Origin: Bacillota bacterium
GTDB taxonomy: Bacteria; Bacillota; Clostridia; Christensenellales; Aristaeellaceae
Reading direction: 5' to 3'
Assembly: GCA_023395615.1 (NCBI GenBank)
Contig: JAEWYP010000099.1
Coordinates: 1-35,682, forward strand
Length of the DNA stretch: 35,682 nucleotides
Position numbers and translations under genes: made by a program. The notes below the pieces were generated by a model. That model ran no database searches. It worked only from the letters and a program-made list of their open reading frames with translations, and had not been told where the DNA came from. Each line of letters starts with the position of its first letter. Within the stretch, counting starts at the first letter, position 1. Shown one piece after another: positions 30,981-35,682 of the stretch.

Positions 30981-31000
30981 TGCAAAAAGTTGGATGCGGA

Positions 31001-32023
31001 TCAGCGCAGCGCAGCGACGGAATCGCGCTCGATCAGCGTAAAGGGAACGTCAATGTGGGTGGGCTGCTCCACACGCCCGCGAATGATGTTCAGCAACAGC
31101 GTCATCGCGTGAATGCCCAACTCACGGGGATGAACATCGATGGAGGTCAAGGCGGGGGAATGGTACTGCCCGGCCTGGGTGTTGTTGAAGCTTATAATGC
31201 TTATATCCGTCGGAACGGTCAGCCCCAGCGTAAGTAAAAAACCGTTTAAGCCGATGGACAGCGGATCATCCATGCTGACAACGCCCGTGGGGCGGCTGTC
31301 ACTGCGGAAAATTTCGCCAAGGTGGTTAAAATCCGGCGCATTTTCGATCATACGGGTCGGAATCACCCAATCTTCGGGCACGGCAGCGTTATATTCGGCC
31401 ATGGCGCGGCGGAAACCCCTTAACCGGTGAGCCATCATGTTAAACCGCTTATCATAGCCTAAAAACAGGATGCGGCGGTGACCGCGTTCCAGCAGGTATT
31501 TCGCGGCCTGGTACCCGGCCAGTTCATTGTCGTTATCAACGTAATAGCTATTTTCCGGGTTCAGGGGATGACCGATCTCCACCATGGGCAGTCGAATCGA
31601 ATCCAACGATTCGGCCGGACTGGTAAGGGTAGTCAGGCAAACCAGCCCCGATACGAAGCCGCTGTCCGCCAGGTCGCGCACCGCGGCTTCCTCGCTCAGG
31701 TTTTCTGCGCCGGTGCTGAGCAGCATATGGTAACGTTTCTCACCCGCCACCTTCCCTAACCCCTGCAAAACGGCCGGATAGAAGGGATGGCCCATGCTGG
31801 CGGATGCCGATTCGGCAAACAGCACACCCACGATGCGCGTTTCCTGTTTAACCAGGCTGCGCGCCATCTGGTTGGGGTGAAAATCCAGCGATTGCGCCAC
31901 CTGACGTACCCGCTGACGAACAGGCTCGGAGATACGAGGGTTATCACGAAGGGCGCGGCTGACCGTAGAAGGAGATACCTCCGCGAGCCGGGCCACATCC
32001 TTGATTGTCGCTTTCGTTGCCAT
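31001..32023 (-). CDS. LacI-family regulator of the GH13 unit (MalR-like)
   Basis: A 340-residue repressor. ATIKDVARLAEVSPSTVSRAL is the helix-turn-helix, HPNQMARSLV the hinge, and the rest a periplasmic-binding-like sensor with VVSMDDPLSIGLNGFL and a C-terminal ISFNNTQAGQYHSPALTSID segment. AAGGAGGT precedes the ATG. Together with a neopullulanase-like gene, it resembles MalR-type regulators of maltodextrin use. Its promoter carries a dyad with core CAAACGTTTG over the likely transcription start, close to the operator type known for that group, so autorepression is likely. The effector is not evident from sequence. Confidence 0.92.
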   Translation of the reverse strand: MATKATIKDVARLAEVSPSTVSRALRDNPRISEPVRQRVRQVAQSLDFHPNQMARSLVKQETRIVGVLFAESASASMGHPFYPAVLQGLGKVAGEKRYHMLLSTGAENLSEEAAVRDLADSGFVSGLVCLTTLTSPAESLDSIRLPMVEIGHPLNPENSYYVDNDNELAGYQAAKYLLERGHRRILFLGYDKRFNMMAHRLRGFRRAMAEYNAAVPEDWVIPTRMIENAPDFNHLGEIFRSDSRPTGVVSMDDPLSIGLNGFLLTLGLTVPTDISIISFNNTQAGQYHSPALTSIDVHPRELGIHAMTLLLNIIRGRVEQPTHIDVPFTLIERDSVAALR

Positions 32024-32074
32024 ACTGACCTCCTTGGGGGGACAGCCGCATCATGCGGTCTGGGTACGAACAAT

Positions 32075-32090
32075 GTGCAAACGTTTGGAC
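32075..32090 (-). promoter_or_regulatory. Candidate operator of the MalR-like regulator
   Basis: GTGCAAACGTTTGGAC (plus strand) has a perfect 10-bp core, CAAACGTTTG, and is symmetric at 14 of 16 positions. It begins 6 nt after the -10 box of the minus-strand promoter, the same geometry as the dyad at 5383 in the other LacI operon. Confidence 0.75.
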
Positions 32091-32096
32091 GGTAGC

Positions 32097-32125
32097 ATCA
32101 TACCGTGGATTACGCTCCTTGTCAA
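32097..32125 (-). promoter_or_regulatory. Sigma-A promoter of the LacI-GH13 unit
   Basis: On the minus strand TTGACA (32125-32120), 17 nt, TATGAT (32102-32097), about 75 nt before the regulator's start codon. Confidence 0.9.
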
Positions 32126-32369
32126 GTCGGGCAGCATTTGGCGTATAAACAAATCGCCCCGAAGTTGTACGGTCAATAAAAATCACCTGCTTTCACGTTT
32201 CCTGTGAGTGGGTATGCAGAACCGAAAGGAGGAAACAAAAGAAAACCATAAGCTGCCCGATACGATAAAGGCAGAGAAATCCCGGAAAATCAAAGAAAAC
32301 AGCAACAAAGGCTGTCCGTACGAAGAGCAGAAAAGCTTGGATTTTGGAGGCGGTTCTGTTTGCTTCGGC
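32126..32369. other. Gene-free stretch between divergent promoters
   Basis: About 240 bases, purine-rich and AT-richer than the surroundings around 32210-32340. A plus-strand frame starting near 32208 runs through the transketolase promoter and its terminator hairpin and has no proper ribosome site at its start. A minus-strand frame over the same bases has no family resemblance. I see no supported gene or RNA here. Confidence 0.5.
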
Positions 32370-32398
32370 TTGACATTGGAACGGTGCGCTTTTATAAT
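32370..32398 (+). promoter_or_regulatory. Consensus sigma-A promoter of the transketolase genes
   Basis: TTGACA (32370-32375), 17 nt, TATAAT (32393-32398): a perfect match to the consensus. The start codon is 170 nt further on, leaving a long leader. Confidence 0.93.
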
Positions 32399-32421
32399 AA
32401 GTACGAATTTATGCAGCCTCC

Positions 32422-32476
32422 CGCGCCCGCGGCGTAACGTTTTCGCGAGACGCCGGTACGCGAGGGCGCGTTTTTT
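32422..32476 (+). terminator. Terminator-like hairpin in the transketolase leader
   Basis: CGCGCCC (32422-32428) pairs with GGGCGCG (32464-32470), an inner GGCGT pairs with ACGCC, and TTTTTT follows directly. It begins about 18 nt after the expected transcription start and ends about 90 nt before the gene. It could be a conditional terminator (attenuator) or the end of a separate RNA of about 70 nt. TCGCG (32442-32446) with CGCGA (32459-32463) offers a competing stem. Confidence 0.65.
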
Positions 32477-32568
32477 CGCAGATTCGCGCGCCGCTGAGGC
32501 GGCCCACCGAATGTGGGACGGGCAAACACAGGCGCGGCCCACAGGCAGTTGAATAAGGAGAGATCGAA

Positions 32569-33381
32569 ATGACCATCCAAGAGCTTGAGGCTACGTGCAG
32601 GCAGGTTCGGCGCGACATCATCAACATGACCGCCGATGCCGGTTCCGGCCATCCGGGCGGATCCCTGTCCGTTACGGAGATTCTGGTTGCCCTGTACTTT
32701 TCCAAGATGAAAATTGATCCGAAAAACCCACATGACCCCAACCGGGACCGCTTTGTGCTGTCCAAGGGGCATGCTACGCCCGCTCTGTACGGGGTGCTTG
32801 GCCGTCGCGGCTACTTCCCGGTGGAAGAGTTTAAAGGCTTTCGCCAGATCCATAGCATTCTGCAGGGCCACCCGGACATGAAAAAGTGCCCCGGTGTGGA
32901 TGCTTCCACCGGCTCGCTGGGCCAGGGCGCTTCCATTGCTGCGGGTATGGCGCTGGGCGCGAAATACAGCAAGAATCCCTGCCATGTTTACGCGGCGCTG
33001 GGTGACGGCGAGTGCCAGGAAGGCCTGATCTGGGAAGCTTCCATGGCCGCCGCGCATTATAAACTGGATAATCTGACCTTTATCCTGGACAATAACGGCC
33101 TGCAGATTGACGGCAGCAACAACCAGGTGATGAGCCTGGGCGATATTCCCGCCAAGTTTGCGGCCTTTGGCTTCCACGTGATCGAAGTGAAGGACGGCAA
33201 TGACATGCGTCAGGTGCTGGACGCACTGGATCAGCCTGCCGAAGCGGGCAAGCCGACCTGCATGATCTGCCACACCACCAAGGGCAAGGGCGTATCTTAC
33301 ATGGAAAACCAGGCGGGCTGGCACGGCAAAGCCCCGAATGAAGAACAGCGCGCGCAGGCGTTGAAAGAATTGGAGGCGTGA
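32569..33381 (+). CDS. Transketolase, N-terminal subunit
   Basis: A 270-residue subunit with the thiamine-diphosphate pyrophosphate-binding domain. Visible are GSGHPGGSLSVTEILVALYF, LSKGHATPALYGVL, GSLGQGASIAAGMALGAKY and the metal-binding GDGECQEGLIWEA with DNNGLQIDG. It interconverts pentose, tetrose, triose and hexose phosphates together with the next gene's product. Splitting transketolase into two proteins is common in clostridia and archaea, so this is not a broken gene. AAGGAG lies 8 nt before the ATG. The stop is 3 nt before the second subunit's start. The leader carries a terminator-like hairpin. Confidence 0.95.
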   Translation: MTIQELEATCRQVRRDIINMTADAGSGHPGGSLSVTEILVALYFSKMKIDPKNPHDPNRDRFVLSKGHATPALYGVLGRRGYFPVEEFKGFRQIHSILQGHPDMKKCPGVDASTGSLGQGASIAAGMALGAKYSKNPCHVYAALGDGECQEGLIWEASMAAAHYKLDNLTFILDNNGLQIDGSNNQVMSLGDIPAKFAAFGFHVIEVKDGNDMRQVLDALDQPAEAGKPTCMICHTTKGKGVSYMENQAGWHGKAPNEEQRAQALKELEA

Positions 33382-33384
33382 ACC

Positions 33385-34302
33385 ATGAGTGAGAAGATCG
33401 CAACCCGTGTCGCCTATGGCCAAACGCTTGTGGAACTGGGCAAACAAAACGATAAAATCGTCGTGCTGGACGCCGACCTGGCATCCGCAACCATGACGAA
33501 GTATTTTAAAGACGCGTATCCAGATCGTCACTTTGAGGTAGGCATTGCCGAGGCGGATTTAATCGACCTGGGCGTAGGCATGAGCACGATGGGGCTGACT
33601 CCCTTCTGCTCCACGTTCGCAGTGTTCGGCGGCCGTTGCTTTGAGCAGATTCGCAACTCCGTATGTTACCCGCACAACAACGTGAAACTCGCCTTTACGC
33701 ATGCGGGACTGACCGTTGGCGAGGACGGCGGCAGCCACCAGGCGATTGAAGACATCGCGCTGATGCGTGTGCTGCCCGGCATGACTGTGATCGCCCCCTG
33801 CGACGCCAACGAGACCCGCAAGGCCGTGCTGGCCGCCGCGGAGATGGACGGCCCGGTGTACCTGCGCCTTGCGCGCCTGCCTACCGCGGTATTTGACGAC
33901 ATGCCCTTTACCGTAGGCAAGGGCCATGTGATGCGCGAGGGCAAGGACGCCGTAATCTTCACCTACGGCACGATGGTGGAGGTATCGCTGGATGCCGCCA
34001 AACTGCTGGCCGACAAGGGCATGGACGTTGCGGTGGTGAACATCCATACGCTAAAGCCGCTGGATGAAGAACTGGTGCGCGCTTACGCACAGAAGTGCGG
34101 GAAAGTGTTTACCGTTGAGGAACACAGCATAATCGGCGGTCTGGGCGACGCGGCGGCCGCGGCCATCGCGGGTAAGGTATCCTGCCGGTTCTGCAAGATC
34201 GGCGTGGAAGACCGCTTCGGCCAGTCCGGCAAACCGATGGATGTACTGCGGGAATACGGTCTGTGCGCGGATCAGATTGCGGATCGGATTCTCAAATTCT
34301 GA
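33385..34302 (+). CDS. Transketolase, C-terminal subunit
   Basis: A 305-residue partner containing the pyrimidine-binding domain and the C-terminal domain. Landmarks are VVLDADLASAT, FEVGIAEADLIDLGVGMSTMG (the Glu that activates the cofactor is in this stretch), THAGLTVGEDGGSHQAIEDIALMR and the C-terminal VVNIHTLKPLDEEL with EEHSIIGGLG. The same domain pair occurs in DXP synthase, but the two-gene layout and direct pairing with an N-terminal transketolase half decide the call. GGAGGC of the preceding gene's end serves as ribosome site. A terminator follows 20 nt after the stop. Confidence 0.95.
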   Translation: MSEKIATRVAYGQTLVELGKQNDKIVVLDADLASATMTKYFKDAYPDRHFEVGIAEADLIDLGVGMSTMGLTPFCSTFAVFGGRCFEQIRNSVCYPHNNVKLAFTHAGLTVGEDGGSHQAIEDIALMRVLPGMTVIAPCDANETRKAVLAAAEMDGPVYLRLARLPTAVFDDMPFTVGKGHVMREGKDAVIFTYGTMVEVSLDAAKLLADKGMDVAVVNIHTLKPLDEELVRAYAQKCGKVFTVEEHSIIGGLGDAAAAAIAGKVSCRFCKIGVEDRFGQSGKPMDVLREYGLCADQIADRILKF

Positions 34303-34322
34303 TTGTACAAACGAAATGGAAA

Positions 34323-34353
34323 CGGCGGTGGCGAAAGCTTCCGCCGATTTTTT
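34323..34353 (+). terminator. Terminator of the transketolase operon
   Basis: CGGCGG pairs with CCGCCG, with an inner short stem closed by a GAAA loop, followed by ATTTTTT. Confidence 0.92.
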
Positions 34354-34392
34354 ACCTCTGGTTATTTGAAAGCACAACATGCTGGAAGGGCC

Positions 34393-34421
34393 TTTTGAAA
34401 ACTTGACGGTTGTGGTATCAT
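34393..34421 (+). promoter_or_regulatory. Possible promoter of the nitroreductase-ACT pair
   Basis: TATCAT (34416-34421) is a good -10 box. The -35 at 17 nt is only TTTTGA (34393-34398), and a nearby TTGACG is too close to use with it. The terminator upstream makes a promoter here likely. Confidence 0.4.
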
Positions 34422-34464
34422 CCAATCAGAGCAACCCGTTTATGGATTGAAAGGAGACGATCCT

Positions 34465-34977
34465 GTGAATACGACCGAAACCATCCGCGCCCGCAGAAGC
34501 GTGCGAAAATATCAACCCGGTATGGCAATCCCCAAAGAACATCTGGATTTGATGCTGGAGGCGGCTATGTGCGCGCCCAGCGCCTGCAACTCCCGCCCTT
34601 GGGAGTTTGTGGTGGTGGAAAGCGCCGATATCAGGAAGCGGATCACGAAAATCCATCCCTACTGTCGGTCCCTACCGGACGCGTCGCTGGGCATCGTGGT
34701 GTGCGGCAACCCGAATGCTTTACCTAACGTCCCCGCCGAAGGCTTTTGGCCGCAGGATTGTGCTGCGGCAACGCAAAATCTGCTTTTGCAGGCGACGGAA
34801 CTGGGGTATGGCACCTGCTGGTGCGGGATCTATCCCGACAAAGATCGCTCGATGGCCTTCGCGAAGCTGCTGGGGGTGACGACGGTTCCCTTCTGCCTGA
34901 TCCTTGTGGGAACGGCGGACGAGCAGCCCGCGCAGCGCGGGTTTTACGACCCGTCCCGTGTGCGGTATCTGCGTTGA
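34465..34977 (+). CDS. Nitroreductase family flavoprotein
   Basis: A 170-residue FMN-dependent oxidoreductase. The start TIRARRSVRKYQPG supplies the FMN-phosphate-binding Arg pair, APSACNSRPWEFVVV is the second FMN segment, and GYGTCWCGIYP with VPFCLILVGTADEQP completes the fold. The family usually forms homodimers and reduces quinones, nitro compounds or other electron acceptors with NAD(P)H; the substrate is not predictable. The GTG at 34465 was chosen because AAAGGAG lies 8 nt upstream; starting at 34447 would run through that site. The ACT-domain gene follows by 15 nt, implying co-transcription. Confidence 0.92.
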   Translation: MNTTETIRARRSVRKYQPGMAIPKEHLDLMLEAAMCAPSACNSRPWEFVVVESADIRKRITKIHPYCRSLPDASLGIVVCGNPNALPNVPAEGFWPQDCAAATQNLLLQATELGYGTCWCGIYPDKDRSMAFAKLLGVTTVPFCLILVGTADEQPAQRGFYDPSRVRYLR

Positions 34978-34992
34978 ACGGGAGGGAGTCGG

Positions 34993-35388
34993 ATGCGACT
35001 GGAAGTATTGCCCATGGGGTTTACGGTATGCAAGATTGATGATATTGCGAAGGCTGATTTGAGCGGGCCGTTCAGTTTTTTGGGCCTCACGGACGTAGAA
35101 AAATCGTTGGTCTGCCCCACGGAAAACGCGCCGGCGGAAACGCTGGCGCGGGAGGATGGGTGGCGTGCGTTGCGGGTAGCCGGATCGATGGAGTTTTCGC
35201 TGGTGGGTGTGCTTGCGGGTCTTACGGGGACGCTGAGGGATAAGGAAATCCCCGTGTTCGCGATTTCTACATTCGATACGGATTACCTGCTGGCAAAATC
35301 GGAACGCTTTCCGGAAGCGCTGGCCGCGCTGGAGGCTGCGGGCTACACTGTGATGCATTTACCGGGAGAGATTCGAAAAAACCGTTGA
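34993..35388 (+). CDS. ACT-domain protein
   Basis: A 131-residue protein with two ACT-like halves. The N-terminal half reads MRLEVLPMGFTVCKI; the C-terminal half has GSMEFSLVGVLAGLTGTLRDK followed by IPVFAISTFDTDYLLAKSE, the pattern of stand-alone ACT_7/CASTOR-like proteins that bind amino acids. It is probably a small-molecule sensor or a regulatory subunit, but no target is known. GGGAGG lies about 7 nt before the ATG. It is co-transcribed with the nitroreductase. Its stop codon lies inside the -35 box of the tRNA-Gly promoter. Confidence 0.87.
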   Translation: MRLEVLPMGFTVCKIDDIAKADLSGPFSFLGLTDVEKSLVCPTENAPAETLAREDGWRALRVAGSMEFSLVGVLAGLTGTLRDKEIPVFAISTFDTDYLLAKSERFPEALAALEAAGYTVMHLPGEIRKNR

Positions 35389-35413
35389 CAATGCGGGGGA
35401 AAACCGATAAAAT
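35385..35413 (+). promoter_or_regulatory. Promoter of tRNA-Gly and possibly tuf
   Basis: TTGACA (35385-35390), 17 nt, TAAAAT (35408-35413), 31 nt before the tRNA. The -35 box overlaps the stop codon of the ACT-domain gene. Confidence 0.88.
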
Positions 35414-35444
35414 AGGCTTTGTCTGGGCGAGGCTGTGCGGACAT

Positions 35445-35518
35445 GCGGGTGTAGCTCAATGGTAGAGCTTCAGCTTCCCAAGCTGATAACGTGGGTTCGA
35501 TTCCCATCACCCGCTCCA
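35445..35518 (+). tRNA. tRNA-Gly, anticodon CCC
   Basis: A complete cloverleaf: acceptor GCGGGTG with CACCCGC, D arm GCTC/GAGC, anticodon stem TCAGC/GCTGA with loop TTCCCAA (anticodon CCC, reading GGG), T arm GTGGG-TTCGATT-CCCAT, discriminator T and an encoded CCA at 35516-35518. It lies 53 nt before tuf with no terminator between. Confidence 0.96.
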
Positions 35519-35571
35519 ACCGCATGCACGTACCGACAACTCGGACCTGATATAATAAGGAGGCAATATCC

Positions 35572-35682
35572 ATGGCTAAGGCACATTTTGAACGCACCAA
35601 GCCGCACGTAAACATCGGCACCATCGGGCACGTAGACCACGGCAAGACGACGCTGACGGCTGCGATTACGATGACGCTGGCG
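35572..35682 (+). CDS. tuf: Elongation factor Tu, N-terminal part (3' end outside window)
   Basis: The first 37 codons of EF-Tu, which delivers aminoacyl-tRNA to the ribosome as a GTPase. The N-terminus HFERTKPHVNIGTIGHVDHG contains the start of the P-loop GHVDHGKT, with TLTAAITMTLA after it. AAGGAGG lies 8 nt before the ATG. The gene runs off the window. TATAAT at 35551 has no -35 partner, so transcription probably comes through the tRNA gene from 35385. Confidence 0.96.
   Translation, partial: MAKAHFERTKPHVNIGTIGHVDHGKTTLTAAITMTLA

Noticed and set aside
32208..32552. 114-codon plus-strand frame before the transketolase genes
   Set aside because: It runs through the consensus promoter and the terminator-like hairpin and has no good ribosome site at its start.
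32569..34302. Transketolase in two frames as a possible frameshifted gene
   Set aside because: Each half has its own ribosome site and complete domains, and the split form is normal in clostridia.
35343..35645. Minus-strand 100-codon frame containing MGIEPTLSAWEAEALPLSYTRM
   Set aside because: It is the antisense of the tRNA-Gly gene, a well-known false protein in databases.

Overview
The window looks like chromosomal DNA of a fairly high-GC (roughly 60%), Gram-positive-type bacterium, most likely a clostridial Bacillota. The grounds are strong AGGAGG-type ribosome binding sites, TTG and GTG starts, near-consensus TTGACA-17-TATAAT promoters, a transketolase split into two genes, the short LeuC/LeuD form of isopropylmalate isomerase, LacI-controlled sugar operons without their own transport ATPase, and a tRNA gene with encoded CCA. 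No phage, insertion sequence, CRISPR array or rRNA was seen. Family names come from reading the proteins, not from searches.

Layout. 1-4794: the end of a branched-chain amino acid operon, leuA(partial)-cimA-leuC-leuD-leuB, closed by a clear terminator. 4953-5150 (minus): a small orphan protein. 5347-15627: an alpha-glucoside operon made of a LacI regulator, a GH31 glycosidase, a GH65 enzyme, two ABC permeases, a binding protein and a six-hairpin glycosidase. Two near-identical dyads, one at the promoter and one inside the GH31 gene, are probably the regulator's operators. 15743-16228: an extracytoplasmic rhodanese lipoprotein. 16368-22951: a four-gene envelope glycan cluster (two large GT-C-like membrane proteins, a GT2 transferase, a DUF354 protein) with its own promoter. 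23165-24142: a zinc-ribbon membrane protein of YIP1 type.

24177-25179: a MerR/TipAS regulator behind a classic MerR promoter (19-bp spacer, dyad in the spacer) and a roughly 190-nt leader rich in hairpins. 25307-26794 (minus): a GH43 enzyme. 26999-28480 (minus): an AT-richer membrane protein. 28815-29045: a small DNA-binding-like protein. 29173-32125 (minus): a second sugar unit, LacI regulator plus GH13 neopullulanase-like enzyme, with an operator just after its promoter. 32370-34353: the split transketolase pair behind a consensus promoter and a terminator-like hairpin in the leader. 34465-35388: a nitroreductase and an ACT-domain protein. 35385 to the end: tRNA-Gly(CCC), then the start of tuf.

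Together the genes describe a saccharolytic cell. It imports alpha-glucosides, breaks them down inside the cell by hydrolysis and perhaps phosphorolysis, trims starch- and xylan-type oligosaccharides, feeds pentose-phosphate metabolism, and makes its own leucine and probably isoleucine through citramalate. The least explained parts are the glycan cluster and the two structured leaders, upstream of merR and of the transketolase.
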